A stretch of 64,000 bases of DNA from Prostheceraeus crozeri (Eukaryota > Platyhelminthes > Polycladida > Euryleptidae), in the NCBI GenBank assembly GCA_907163375.1, contig CAJQUW010006378.1:186001-250000 (forward strand), read 5' to 3'. The notes below the pieces were generated by a model. The model saw only the letters and a list, made by a program, of their open reading frames with translations. It ran no database searches and was not told the origin of the DNA. The position numbers and the translations under genes were made by a program. Shown here in pieces: positions 47,268 through 61,000 of the stretch (position 1 is the first letter of the stretch; the number at the start of each line of letters is the position of its first letter).

Positions 47268-49412
47268 GTGGAGATATACTCAGTCAATGTATTCTATAAA
47301 TCACGTGGTTACAATCAATTATCGTGGTTTCGTATTCTCACGTTAAAATTGGCTATTTACAAACATGTCAATAACTCTCTCCTACAAGTAAAAGAATCTC
47401 ATCGTAGTAAATTAAGTAAACTTTGGCTTGAACAAAGGACTGCAACCCCGGATTGCATCATTAACCTTAGTAGCCATTCACTCTCTCTGTTTGAACGTGA
47501 AGCATTACGGTATGGTTTAAAAAATCCTATTGCTCCTAGACACCTTAATTTAGATAAAATGAAATATGAACTAGAAAAATCAATTTGTGGCGTACCACGC
47601 AATGATCCTAACTGGACCAAAGAAATAAAATTAGATATAATACACTTACTGAAGGAATTCGAAGATAACTGCAATGACACTTTGAAAAGTAAACGTAACC
47701 GTATGTTACACATGACTTTAAATAGACTATCTAAGATTCGTAACTTAAAGATTTGTTCTTTTGATAAAGGTCAAGGTATCGTGCTTGTAGATACTGATGA
47801 CTATAATCATAAACTTAATGCGATATTGAGTGATTCTTCTAAATTTAAAATAATTCCTGTACCTAATGATATTAAAAAACATCCTGTTTGTATCGAGGAA
47901 AATAAATTATCTCGCTATCTCAATAAATATGTAAAAAATAAAGTTGATGACAGCGTTTATAAGGACATACTGCCTTCTGGTAGTAACATTGCACGTATCT
48001 ATGGTACCGTAAAAGTACATAAGAACAATTACCCTGTTCGACCGATAGTTAGTACTATTGGTGCTCCTAATTATAAATTAGCTAAATACTTAGACAATTT
48101 AATTAAACCACATATCAATGATGACCTTATGTTGAAATCAACTAATGATTTCATTAGTGTATTAGATGATGTTAAACATAAAATAAACCGTCATAGCACC
48201 CTTGTGAGCTTTGACGTCGAAAACTTATTTACCAACGTACCCGTAACTGAAGCAATCAACATTGCAACTAAATTAGTGTACTCACCTAGTAATGCCAATA
48301 AACCGAAGTACGAAGAAAAAGTATTTAAAGACTTATTAAAATTTGACACGTCTGGTTGCTTTCTTATGAATGATACTGTATACCAACAGGTGGATGGTGT
48401 AAGTATGGGTAGCCCGTTGGGTCCAACCCTTGCTAACGTCTTCTTAGCTAATCTAGAACATAAATGGCAGGACTTACCTTTCTCTCCTGTTGTGTATCGT
48501 CGTTATGTGGATGATATCATAGCTGTATTTAACAATGAACAACACATAGATGTATTCCATAATTTTCTAAACATTCAACACAGTAACTTGCACTTTACAT
48601 CAGAAGTGGGCAATAAAGAATTACCGTTTCTAGATGTCCTTCTGAAAATTGATGAGGACAATATACTTACTGAGATTTATCGTAAACCTACCTTTACAGG
48701 TCTTTTACTGAATTTCAATGCTTTATGTCCTCGCAATTGGAAAAACACACTAGTATTAGGCATGCTTCATCGTGCTTACAATGTATCCACCAATTGGAAT
48801 CTATTCCATAATGAATGTAATAAAATTACCAATATCTTAAGTAGAAATGGCTATCCATTGCAATTAATTCAATCAACAATTAACAAATTTATAGGTCGTA
48901 AATTAAACAATTTTTCACGCGTTACAATTGATAATGACTTCAATAAAATAATCAAAATCCCCTTCGTGGGTTATGCATCACAGAAATTTAGTAATAAGTT
49001 AGTAAAAATATTTCGTAAACTTAACTTGGAATGCAAGGTTGTTATGACCTCGTTCAAAACTGGAAGATATTTCTCCCTTAAAAGTAAGTTAGGTCCAGAC
49101 ATGCAATCGCGTCTTGTCTATTGCTTTCAATGTCAGGTTGATCCTGATTGCCAATATATTGGCAAAACCAAAAGACGTCTGCATCAACGTAAACTTGAAC
49201 ACTTAAGTGGCAATAGTGCCATTGCACAACACATAGAACAATGTAACCATTGTTTTCGTAACTATAATGATTGCTTTAAAATCATTTACCGTGGAAACTC
49301 GGACTTTGAGATTAGCATTGTTGAATCTATAAAAATTTTTAGTAGCAATCCATTGCTTAACCGAACATTAGGTTATAATGGTAGCTCTTATTTCTTAAAG
49401 ATATTTAACTAA
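47268..49412 (+). CDS. Penelope-like protein: reverse transcriptase plus GIY-YIG endonuclease, 714 codons
   Basis: The open frame begins after a stop at 47262-47264. Landmarks are an N-terminal helical region (FEREALRYGLKN), the PLE RT core with YGTVKVHK (about residue 245), motif A SFDVENLFTNVP with D316, VDGVSMGSPLGP at 375-386, catalytic YVDD at 413-416, thumb with LPFLDVLL and IYRKPTFTG, then the linker and VYCFQC...CQYIGKTKRRLHQRKLEHL (GIY-YIG nuclease, about 617-645). The protein nicks the target and copies its RNA there. No ATG occurs in the first 90 or so codons; translation may start at the Met near 'LDKMKYELEK', from an upstream spliced exon, or the copy is slightly 5'-truncated. 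No internal stop is present. Confidence 0.92.
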   Translation: MEIYSVNVFYKSRGYNQLSWFRILTLKLAIYKHVNNSLLQVKESHRSKLSKLWLEQRTATPDCIINLSSHSLSLFEREALRYGLKNPIAPRHLNLDKMKYELEKSICGVPRNDPNWTKEIKLDIIHLLKEFEDNCNDTLKSKRNRMLHMTLNRLSKIRNLKICSFDKGQGIVLVDTDDYNHKLNAILSDSSKFKIIPVPNDIKKHPVCIEENKLSRYLNKYVKNKVDDSVYKDILPSGSNIARIYGTVKVHKNNYPVRPIVSTIGAPNYKLAKYLDNLIKPHINDDLMLKSTNDFISVLDDVKHKINRHSTLVSFDVENLFTNVPVTEAINIATKLVYSPSNANKPKYEEKVFKDLLKFDTSGCFLMNDTVYQQVDGVSMGSPLGPTLANVFLANLEHKWQDLPFSPVVYRRYVDDIIAVFNNEQHIDVFHNFLNIQHSNLHFTSEVGNKELPFLDVLLKIDEDNILTEIYRKPTFTGLLLNFNALCPRNWKNTLVLGMLHRAYNVSTNWNLFHNECNKITNILSRNGYPLQLIQSTINKFIGRKLNNFSRVTIDNDFNKIIKIPFVGYASQKFSNKLVKIFRKLNLECKVVMTSFKTGRYFSLKSKLGPDMQSRLVYCFQCQVDPDCQYIGKTKRRLHQRKLEHLSGNSAIAQHIEQCNHCFRNYNDCFKIIYRGNSDFEISIVESIKIFSSNPLLNRTLGYNGSSYFLKIFN

Positions 49413-49470
49413 CAATACCTATTGTTTAATTGTTTATGCGTAGTATTTAAATAACCTTTTCTTCGTTGCA

Positions 49471-49498
49471 GATTGTAACCACGTGATTTATAGAATAC
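49471..49498 (-). repeat. Right copy of the PLE 28-bp inverted repeat
   Basis: Exact reverse complement of 47289-47316, with a CACGTG at its centre. It is directly preceded by a TTCTTCGTTGCAG string that looks like a splice acceptor, which may be chance. Confidence 0.85.
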
Positions 49499-49512
49499 AT
49501 TACTTAACATCC

Positions 49513-50734
49513 TCTGGTCGGTGTATAGCTCGAGTTTAAAATTCTGTAACTCAAATAAATTTCGATCCACATTCCAATGTAATGACATTAAATTTAAGGC
49601 TCGAAAATATTTGCGGATGATGATGTGAACGTGATGCGATTGGTTATGATCCTACTGATAAGAGTTTCATTTACGTTTCTAGTAGTTTGTCAAGTTTTTT
49701 GTGAGCGATTTATATGATCATTTTTCATTGATGCATTGCACCTTATTGTAGAATAGCATGCATTGAAATTAGTTTACAATTTTTTATGGCAGTGTAAGTT
49801 GTGTATGTGTTGTTGATTAAATGGCGTGTCACACGGTGTTTTCATGGACAGAAAGCAAATGGTAGTGTAGATTATGTAGATTAGAAGAAAAATGTTTGAG
49901 TTGCGCGAAAGAAGCATCAGATTAGTGAAGTTTTGTGCTCAAAAACTAATTCCTGTATACAAACGATTTGTTATTGATTTTGTGATTTATGAAAGCATTC
50001 ACATAATCTCGTTGATCATGCATGTGTTTCATCATCTAAAACATATCACTATATTCTTTCTCACGTAGAATAAGTCGTATTACCTGGTGCACCTGGTTAC
50101 AAATGTTTTTAACGATATTTGTCAATGACTTTGTATTTACTGTCAACCAACCGACGTTCATGATGATTGATTGTACTCTGCACTGTTTTGCCTCTAGAAA
50201 GTTGATTAGATCATTATTGGTCCAACAATGTTTTGTTTTATTCCTTTAAAAGAGTTCTTTTCAATAGTGTATGATGAAAACCGATAAAAGATATTCGGGT
50301 TGGATAAGAAGTGAGATATATTGACCACTACAGATCTTGTGACTAAATGGTCTTTGAAGTGTGCTATATGTTTCAGGCATGTAAAATCTGTCAAAATAAT
50401 GAAATTTTCTTTTTTTAAAGGAAAAATCGTAAGATGCATTAATGACAGATGTATTTCCCTTGATCTAAGTCGATACCATGCTCAGGAATGAAAGTTACAG
50501 TACTGAACAGGAAGTAAACAACATTACCAAATGCAATGCATTTGGACGGTACCATAGATATAGAGGTCAAGAGGTGATCCTTTGCATTCAGTTTATTCTA
50601 TTTTTCTACTTTGCAACGGTTGTTCTATTTCGCAATTACAAGGATCACCTACACCTGCGTCCTTCGCTTTTCAAAAAAACTGAAATAATTGAAAATGACC
50701 CTGTCCCTGTTTGGAACGACTTTTAACGGTATCT
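49513..50734. other. Non-coding, no supportable gene
   Basis: The frame at 50478-50726 has one hydrophobic segment but no family match and no codon signal I trust. Confidence 0.5.
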
Positions 50735-50999
50735 CATGACAGCTTTTGGCAGATGAATAAATTGTTTATCTGAAATTGACTAGAACAGAAATGGACTTGT
50801 CATTGCATTACCGGGAATCAAATTTAGACATGAATAACCAATGAAAAACTACGAGTTAAGCATGTGAATGATTCTAACCCAATGGTACACTCATTAACAA
50901 GCGTGTCTAATCGAAAACGCGTGCCATTTTGTGCCATTATTGTCTATAACAGGAACTTACATTTCTATTCTAAAGAGTTAACTGTCAACAATATCTATG
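50735..50999 (+). mobile_element. Miniature element family M1, copy C (diverged)
   Basis: Shares CTGAAATTGACTAGAACAGAAATGG, GTGAATGATTCTAACCCAA and TTTTGTGCCATTAT with copies A and B, and ends ...ATATCTATG. Start and end are placed by comparison. No convincing 8-bp duplication remains. Confidence 0.65.
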
Positions 51000-53900
51000 G
51001 TTTCAAGCATTCATATTAATTTCAATGAATTGAAGCCCCATTTAGGCTCAGAGAACCAATGTGTAGTGTATTCATCTGTAATAAACAATTTATAAAAAAA
51101 TATTAATTAGGGCCTACTCTGATGTATTCTGAAAAATAAAATACCTGCGAATTTTTTTTATTTGCAAGTTTTGTGGCAGGGGCACAGGAGTCAGATAATC
51201 AAATCAACTCAATAGCGGGCAGTTTTGAGGGAAAGTTTATTCGATGGTGAGTTCTAAATGTAATCTTAAGAAAACACGGCGACCAACTATTTCTTTATCA
51301 GCAAAGTAATGTCGCTTCTCATAAAGTAATAATTTCTGAAGTGGACTATACGTATACATGTAATGCAATCTCACATGAAAATCTATAACAAGTTGAAAGT
51401 AAGAAGACAATACTGATTGACATTTGATGATGAAAGAAACAATGAGTAACAGCGGATTGCCTTTTGTCCATCTTACTTGAAATAGAGCATATTTTGATGT
51501 AAAGATATAAATCAACATCATCTTCGCTAAATAAAAGAACTAAGCTCACTCAAACCTTCGACTGAGATGGGAAGGCAGATATCTTTGTCTGTGACGAAGC
51601 GACAAACAATGAACAGAGATATCTCGGGCTCCAAATACAAGAAGATTTCCCAAAGTGTCTCGGAACCAGTCGCATCATTGTTGCTCTTTGATAGCACTCT
51701 CTTTCCATTTGACGACATGTCGGTCCTTATTATCAATCTTGATTATCAATTATTATTTCATTCATTGAACTTTCGCATGGAGTGCTGTGCGTTTACGTGG
51801 AACGATTTTTCGAACATCGTGATGTCTGTCTGGGGTGCACGTTTGTGGAATTATTCCGATTCACAGTTTATTTTGATACTGTTGCAATAGCTATGATGTT
51901 GTCGTTTGATTTAGCAGAGTTTTGCATTTATTGATAGAAATAGATTGCTGATTAACGCCGAAGCTAATGGTTTAATGGCATTTTTCATCATTTTTTTGCT
52001 GATTAGAGGCACTACACATCCGAATTCCACACAATATTCCTCAGTGATGATTGACGCTTTGCTGTGCAATTTAGATTTGTGCATCAAAAAGTTCGATCCG
52101 GGATTCATGGATCGAACCGAACTTATCGAAAGAAATGTGTAATCTGGCCCGGTTCGAAACAGTGAAATTCATGGTGAAATGTTTAGGAAAGAAGACGGGT
52201 GTTTTAAATTTGAAAACTGCTGCACCCGACGCGTTTCATCAACACAGACGGTCGCATTTACAAATGACTGAGTAGTCTCCCTTAATTGAGGCAGCTTGCA
52301 TTACTGTTTTCAATTTAGTGGAAACTTCCGCAATAAACCTGGCAGTCCTTTTCTTATATTCGCCAGTGCCAGTATCGAATTAAGCATCAATAACGATGTT
52401 CATATAATTTTGAAATCAAACGCAGTCGCCAAGAAACTTTCATCGATGGGCAACATAGCTTTCAGTAAAACAAGTGCATTCGAGGCCTCTAGTCATGCGC
52501 ACAATGGCCGAAACGATGAAGTAAAATGACAGAGCGATTCTGTGGACAAAATTAGACGCATTCACAGAGCAAAATGATGAAATCTGCAAGACATCAAGAC
52601 AATACTGGACGGAACTGATGAAGTAGCATTAGACCATATAATTAGAAAGCAATTAATCATAACTATAGAAAAGTAATCAACTATTAATTGAGATCACATG
52701 ATTAACTCATTATTCACCGGTGCGGTATACATGCAAATACGTATATGCATGTATATGTGCATACATATGGTCTTGCTCTTATGCCCATTAAAAATGTAAA
52801 TGGATGACCATTTAGAAAGCGATGAAATGTAAATGGTGATAGAATTAATGTAGCAATGGGATTTCCTTTCATTTAGAAAGTGAATGTAAGTCATATTTGC
52901 ATAAAGGCCTATTACTGACTAGTTTGATCTATTGATACTTTATTCATTATTTTGTTGAGTGAGCGCATCCTCACCCAGCAACATACGAAAATAAAACTCT
53001 GGAATCAATAATGCTACAACAGGAAACAGAAAAAAAGAAAAAGTACGAAGATCGAATCCTGAATATCGAGAAAAGTGCATTCACCCCTCTTATTTATAAA
53101 ACGCAGGTGCATTCGGGCCACAAACAGGAATATTCCAATGATGAATTGCATACCTCATAGCAAACAAACATCAAGGAAGATGTCATGATGTTATATCACA
53201 TATCCGAATAAAGGTCAGTCTTGCTATATTCAAAAGCGCACTCATATCAGTGCGAGGATACAGGGTTCCCCAAAAATAGAATGTCCGTTATCGGATATTT
53301 CTTTTAATTTTATTCCGAATGCTGACCAATATGAACATTTTTAATCACCTTTCTTTTTACAAAAGTCCTTCGAGTGTAATTTTTATCCTAGATTTGTGCT
53401 GCTACTTGTGGTTGTAGAACTTGACTTATATGACTTTGCTGTCTGTGACTTGTTTCGCATTATTTATCAAAATTAATGTTTTTTCTACTTTTTGTTGAGA
53501 AAGCGGCTTCTACGTAATCTTTAGTACTGAATCTAAATATACATGTATGTTGAAGAGAATGCTTGATAACATTAGTAAAGTTGCAATCAAGGTTTCATAT
53601 TTTCACACTATTCTCATATTTTCTCATACTTTTCTTTGATTTTCATATCGGTTAATCATCGCAGGTATTCCACTAGAATGTGTTTAAATTTGTTGTGGTC
53701 TGCCAAGTCAGCAGCAGTCAGTAGTAGTCAGTGTAATTGCCAAATATTTTTAGAGCGAGAATGCTCGAGTTTCGTGCTCCTGCGCATTACCCATTGGAAT
53801 TTTGCACGTGATGAATGATAAATCAACATGTTGATTGTCCATGTGGTTTGACTTAACTTTTAGTTTAGATACACTAACTCTTAATAATGTGAAGAAAAGA

Positions 53901-56900
53901 ACACGCTTGCTTTAGGTCAAAGATAAACAAATATTTGAAATTAATGTGCTCGATAAACATTTTTTGCAATGGAAACAAATATTTGCTTATATGTTCAAAA
54001 ATGTATAATCTCTATTACACTCAAACTGTTTTGCGAATTCAGATTATGGTGGGGTTAAAACAATTGTCTAATGTATCTAAAATTTTTAAATTTTATTATT
54101 CGAAATTTGTGTGGTTCGAAAATAATGAATCTTTAATAAGGTCTGAAATCAGCCAGGCCACGGACCGTAAAAATCCAGCCTACATCCAATTCTGAAGTAG
54201 CCTATTCAGATGATGTAATCAAAAGTAAAGACCCAACTTTGCTGATTTTATTGTGTGTATACAATGTCTTTGATCAGTTACTAAATATATTTTGTTCAAA
54301 CCTTACTTGTTTATAACTGTCTCTCACTTTTATTATAAGTCATATATTCCTCAGATATCTTCACGGCGGAAGTGTCGCGTTGTCCGCCTGGTAGCTATGC
54401 AGTGTATTGAACCAGTACTTGACAAAGGCTTCGACCAAACATTTTACGATGATAATAAGAACTTACTTACGAGCTTGCCAAAACCGTTTTCTTTGTGCTT
54501 CCATCTTTGATGCTGCCATAGTTTATTTCCCACAAAACTGGAAAGTTTAAATTGATCATATAAACATTCTTTTACTGATGGATTGAGGTTCTGCAAATAC
54601 GAGTAACTAAAATTCACTTGCAATATGATATACGAAACTTTCAGTGAATTTCATATAAATTGAATTGCGTTGCTATTTTTGAGAATGGAAAGTTAAAGTG
54701 ATTTCGATACAACTTCAAGTGTCCATAACAAAACCTCTCCTGAACAGAAAGTATGAGATGATTTGACTGACTGTCCACAGTTTTACTGTATAATTCCTTT
54801 TCAAGTTGTGCTGCAACTGATGCCTTGCCCTTGGGATGAGGACGAAACGCTTCATGATTCCATGTACATGTGTTTTTAAGCCAATTAAATCCGTCTTATC
54901 CAAGGGAGCTATTCGCATATCGCTTTCACTGGAACAATGCACCTACCGTATAATGGACGTTCCGTTGAAAGTGACTCTCCTATGCTTGAGTTTTGTTGTA
55001 TTTCTGACGAATTTTCAGCAGAGTAAATTATCGCGAATTTTATTGCTGAACTTTCAGTCTAAATCACCACCGATTCATCATCCACGATAATGGAAGACAA
55101 ACCTCTTAGCCAGAAATATAAGTTCACTTCAAATATTAATGACAAGGAATTCATGTACTTTGCTTAACGATCTCCTTCACCTTGATGACCTGCATGGATG
55201 GATCTAAAGACGAAATCATGGCGTGAGAAAGCAAAATTAGTAGATCATGGAAAGATACCCTCGGTTTATAGATCTTAATGCATCATAGCTTTATTCCGTG
55301 CACTTTTTGAATTAAGACCGCAACCGTTCGCTTTCCTTTATTCAGCTGTCACATTCGTTAGAGCTTGAGTACTTAAAATTTAAGTAATTCTTTATTGGCA
55401 AATAATTTACAGAACTCACACGCGTTCTCACCGCGAAATGAAGATAGAATCCTATTTACCAAATGGTTGCTCAATCATTAGATTCACATGCGCTTTTTGT
55501 AACTATTTGTACTTTGCTATTAGTTTTGTTTGCACATCCGGGAGATTTCCATTTCAAGAGTACTTACAGCTGAAAGTTCACAAATGAGAGTGTGTTCCAT
55601 ACTGATGTGCATTGTAGATAGCACAGTGATTTTCCATTCACTTATTGGAAATAGTTTAGAAATAGTCAGTCCACAGTCTTATGGACAAGTTACAGTCGTC
55701 TCACGACTCAAATGGTCTCATTTGTGCATCTGTTTTTGAGACGATTAACGACGAGATAAAACCATTTGCGACGAGTGATAGAACATTTTAAATCAAAAGC
55801 AATAATAACATTTTAATTAAATACTGGCCTTTGTGCTTATGCGGTTCAAGGAGACCATTACATGGTTTTGCTGTAGGCCGGGAATGGCATAAATTATCAA
55901 CTTTCATTTGATAGAACACATTCCTGTTGATGGTCATCAATGAATTTTATTAAAGAGGAATGATCTGATCTTGTGTTTATTATTAGGATACAATCAATGT
56001 GATTATCTTCAGGTAGATCGCTACCTATTTGTGTCCATGTACACAGCCAATACAGTAAAATAACTTTGAATTACATGTACAGGCTTGTCAAGCTTTAGAT
56101 ATCGAAGAGTCCAAATTATGAGTCATAGGAATCACCAAAGTACAATTTTCACTTGGAATGCGAAGATGGATGGTGGAGTTCTCCTCAACAATGACATTAC
56201 ATTTAGTCAAATTAGAAGACCTTAATCCTCAACTTAAATATTTTGACTGATAAGACTAATATTTTTTAATAAGCTGATGAGCAAAATATTTTTTGCTCAG
56301 TAGCAATGAGTGGCTGACAAGTAGAGACAACGTACTAATTTGGAAAATTGCCTTGAATGCTGAAGCATCACCTTTTCTAAATTCATTCAAAACTCGCGCA
56401 TAAGTGTCGTGGAATTCCTAAATGCTGCTCTATTTCAGGGAGATTTCTAAAACAGAATTTAGATTCTATCTCGGCTTCAGTTGAATTTCTCAAGTTCAGG
56501 ACAAATCCACAACCGATTAGAAATCGTTTGGAAGCTCTGAAAGCATCCAAGTTGGTCTTTTGTTGCTGCATTTTGCGCAAGATGAGGATGATCATCAAAG
56601 AGTCATTGGTGAGCAGCTTTGAAAAGGCAGTCAAACACTGTCCCTGTTGATTTTGAATTTTGCCTCCAGATAGTCGTGCCTCAAGTCAAGCGGCTAGGTT
56701 GGTAATAATAAATTTACAGGGGATTTCAGATGTGAGTGATGCAGCAGTTCGACTTTAGTACATCAATTTATAACGAAGAAGGACATCACGATAATTTGAA
56801 AAACATTTAATACCAGCAATTAAATCGAGATGAATTTTATCCTTAGCTTCAGCAAAAACCTGAATTTTATCATCCATTAAATTCTATTGATGTGTCAATT

Positions 56901-57075
56901 TATTGGGTAGAATGTGATGCAACTCTACTCTACCAATATGACATAATATTCACAGTTTTATATGAATAGCTTCAATATGAAAGGGATATTAGAATGTTCC
57001 TCGATTTTGAATTCTACCAAAATACTGCACAGGGAAAACACTGTCAATTTGGTCAACTTTATTCTAGCGATGACC
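51000..57075. other. Non-coding, no supportable gene
   Basis: All frames are short and unlike known families. A string CAGGGTTCCCCAAAAATAG near 53264 looks like a transposon terminus without a partner. Confidence 0.5.
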
Positions 57076-58009
57076 CAGGGTGTGCTTTGTAATGGGGCGG
57101 GTATCCACGTATGGCCTGCGGGCTCAAAGTTGCGGCCGCGGGGAGGCCTGCGGGCTTTTCTACACTCCTGAAAAATTCTATTTAGCAATTCAACGTACAT
57201 AAATTAGTTTAAAATATACTTCCAAAAACACATGCAGCTGTTTATCACAATTTTCGATGTTGGCCAAGCCTGATAATTAGAAAAAATTGAATTGAATCAG
57301 ACTCAAGTTGTCTATTCGCATTGCAGACTATGTTGATTGATAACTCATGAAATATAGAGTTTATGAATTGTTTTCATTGCTCTCAGGAAAAGCCATTATT
57401 ATTTTTAGTTCATTCAATCAACAGCAACAAATCAAAATAGTAAATCATATTAGCTTTTTCAAGATTTCGATTGTCTATTTGCTATATGAAAATTTACGCC
57501 GATGCAACTGCCTATGGTGTCGGATTGTTAGATATCTGTGTTAGCTAGAGCGCACATGAAATGTATCCAACATGTACGAGTATCTGCAACGGAAGCAATA
57601 TTAATTCAAAGCATATGGATGTGTCATTCAATGATGTATAGTTTGCTAGTCTGTTTGAGGACTCATTGGGTGGAAAACCTTCAATACTATATAGGATGAG
57701 CATCCTCATCATCAACAATATGGGAAGACATCTTTCATTGACGTTATATCATGCTGTCAATGAAGTGTACCTGAATCGATATCCTGCAGTGTTACTGTCT
57801 AAAAAACATGGTACCGCTCAGCGCGCCATTGAGTCGCGGTATACAGCCGACCCATTGAGGTTTAGGAAATCCTTATGCAATGCTCTCACAAGAGGCATTC
57901 TAGTGATTACAAAATATGTCGTTCGATTTGTTGGAACATCGGGCTTTCCCTGCGAGCTCGGGCTATAGCTGCGGGCATCGGGGCGGCCTGCAGTGCCGGG
58001 ATCACCCTG
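57076..58009. mobile_element. Possible non-autonomous element with GC-rich ends
   Basis: CAGGGTG at 57076-57082 and CACCCTG at 58003-58009 face each other, and both ends carry GC-rich blocks with repeated GCGGGC and GGCCTGC words (57090-57155, 57950-58000) in otherwise AT-rich DNA. Short CAGGGTG ends fit hAT elements, but no 8-bp duplication is visible. Confidence 0.35.
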
Positions 58010-61000
58010 GATTTGATGACGGTCATTTGATAAATGACACCAGATCCGTCATCTGTCGACTGAGGCTGCCTGCCGTGCTTGAGTTAGAAGATTTAATTGC
58101 CAGAACATTAAGATGAATATAAAGTTATCAAATCCTTATAAGGACGCGTGGTTCAGGTGCTAGGAATTATTCAAGACATCAGCAAAACGTGTCGAAGAAT
58201 GAATGAAAATTGTGATATTTGTAATGATTAAATAAGTTAATAAAATGAACTCATCAGCATGAACTCGACCAGGATTCGCACTTCGACCCCCTTATTTCAC
58301 GAGTGTTCAGACCTGTTCGAGTTGGGCCCTGCACATATGTCATATACAGACGCATAGTAAAAAGCACAGTCAGTAATAATTTTTCATTTTAGTGACATCA
58401 ATCAAATCACGCCGTAGTATCATACACTGTTATCTTATGACTACACTTAAAAAGGAACCTAATCTGGAATATATTATGGATATCATTCCCGTTGCAATTT
58501 ATCAGCTGATTTGTGAGTCAAACTTGTTTTCATATCCGACTATACGCATGCTTGAAAACTATAGAGTCGTGAATCTATCTCGAGTTTAAAGAAATATGAT
58601 CAATTCTTCAATACTCTACTCTCTCCACTACGCTCAAACAATCCAATTCTGTGCTATGTAAACATTGTCAGAAAACTCAAAGAATTAATGGTAGACAGCT
58701 TTAAAAGCTATTAATACTTTCATGAAAACTTCGACCATGAAGCGAATGACGATGAGTTTGAGGAACTTCCCCATACGGTACGAGTATTATGATTCACACA
58801 TGCTGATATGAGATCTGCTAGATCTGCTGCAATTTATGATACAAATTGAACAGTAATCATCAATATCCATTGAGCAAATACAACAGCAGACAAGCTTGAC
58901 TTCCTGCAGCCGCATCGGACTAAGTTTTGATGTAGCACGCAATGGAAACTTCCGCAGTTTTGTTTTTAGACAGATGATTTAATGACAGGAATTGATGAGA
59001 AAATGCTACGATCACAATTTTTCCTGCTTTATTTGTTACATGTTTCACTTCGCAACTGTTTGTTTTTATTACAAAATACTCTTTAAGATTTGAAGATTGC
59101 TTTCCATTGTCAATTGCTTCTCATTTTACCTGAACAAGTCGATGAATAATCAGATTTCGGATGTGACTGAGTAATTGTCTCTTTTCTGTCAATTACTTTT
59201 GTCTGAAATTATGAAAGATACAAAGAAATAAAATGACTTCGTTTAATAAAAGACTTGTTTGTTTCGATATCGTGAAAGTTGTGGCCTGACAAGATTTCCT
59301 CCCGTGCTCCTCATTTGTGTTGTGCGGATTTTGCGAGAAATAGATTGGTTTGTGATTGTAAGTGTTCAAGCGAAAAAGATATTCTTCTGAAAATGAAAAT
59401 ATTGCATCTATTCAACTTTGCGAGTACGAGAACTTTTCATAATCAGGAATCTGTATATACGAGACTCCCTAAAGACAAAATATACACGGTCCAAAATTCG
59501 CGTAACATAGGAAGAAATGTTCATTTAAGGTCTTACTTTACAAGTTAGTTTTGATTGTTTTCAGTAATGAGATTTGTAATTATCAATAAAAATTCAAGAG
59601 TTAAATCATGCCACTAACGATGGACGGTATTTTGCGGAAGAATTGGTCTGCGTATCTATCGCATATTATGCAATGTCTATCGTTTATCTGATTGGACTTT
59701 CTTTGAATAGCTATGTTGTTTCGTCAGAGCAGGATGGTGTCATTTGAGTAGCATTACTCGATACGAAGCTTCCCTACGCAACCGAAGACTGTAAAAGCTG
59801 ACCATCTACAGAACTGACATACTGATTCTGTGGTAGAAACTTTCAATCAGAAAGTCAGCAGCTGCTAGCATTACAACATCATGACAATCAAATAGCGTAA
59901 CGAACATTCATATTTGAAATCGTTGGAGGTATTCTTGTTGGGATGTTTTATCAGAGTTCAATAGGAGACATCTTGAACATCAATCAGTTCCGCATGTTCT
60001 CCGATAAAGCGATTTTCAGCGCTTCGTGGGAGAATGTCGGGCCACAACACGGGAAAATCGTGTCAGCTGTACTCCAGCATATAAGTGATTACCTGCGCCT
60101 ATGTTTTGTTCTTATTAGTGCTCACACTGAAAATCGCTAGAGCTCGTTATCTACGCAGGATACTCATGTTTTGAAACTATGAGAATAAATATCCATACAC
60201 CACATCTGTCTATGGCATAACTATTACTTATAAAATTCAGCCTTATCAATAAGAGTACTTTCATGCACTTTTCATGTATCAAACAGCGTGATACTGAAAG
60301 AAGATGTCATGATCAAATGCAATGATCACAATTTACCTTAAGAAATAAATGGGTCCACAATGTTATTCAGATAGAAGATAAAACTTGATCTATTAGATAT
60401 TGCTTGAGTCACAAAATCATACTTAGGAAATATAAAATCGACATGCATAAAAAAGCTGATTTTGACCACAAAAATCACGTTGTGATTCAAACCATTCATT
60501 ACTCACTTCTGCACAATGATTTTTGCTGACCTTAGAATGCAGTCAGTCAGTTAATAATTTGGATAAGTGGGTATCCCTCCATTTAACATGTTGGAAAAAA
60601 TAAGCCAGTAAGCAAATTTTCTAAGTTAGCAAACTCGAAAAAAGCCAAGAAGCAGTATGCGTTTTCAAATTCTTGCATGAGAACCTGAGTCATTATGCTG
60701 ATCATGAATTTCACTTGGTAATCGACTTATATTCCTTTTAAGTGAAATATTTGAAGATTCTAATCAGAAGATATTCATTCTATCTGATAATGAATTTCAT
60801 ACTACTCAAATATTAAAATTTCAAGCATCGAATATATAGTATGTAAATACAGGAATAGCATGCAAAAATGCACCTTTCTAGAAATTGATCAAATATTTTA
60901 GGCCCCAGGAACACAATCTCTTTAAAAATCTAAAAATCATAATCATTTGATTTAAAACTTTTCACTGTATGCTGACGTTTTTTGAGTTGACACTTCTAGC

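Larger units (their letters stand above)
47256..49498 (+). mobile_element. Penelope-like retroelement, 2.24 kb, 14-bp target duplication
   Basis: ATTACTTAACATCC occurs directly at 47242-47255 and 49499-49512 and bounds the element. A 28-bp sequence at 47289-47316 is repeated as an exact inverted copy at 49471-49498, the latter abutting the right duplication. One long frame fills the interior. Direct or inverted terminal repeats with a 5' offset are normal for PLEs. The exact flanks indicate a recent insertion. Confidence 0.88.

Noticed and set aside
50478-50726. 82-codon frame with one membrane-like segment, considered as the missing first exon of the channel
   Set aside because: It lies downstream of the last exon on the same strand and lacks the family's motifs around the first membrane segment.
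52205-52250. GATGAAACGCGTCGGG on the minus strand, similar to PLE terminal phrases
   Set aside because: No second arm, no coding remains and no duplication nearby.
57666-57968. 100-codon frame with plausible amino-acid mix
   Set aside because: No family signal, and it lies inside the possible transposon at 57076-58009.
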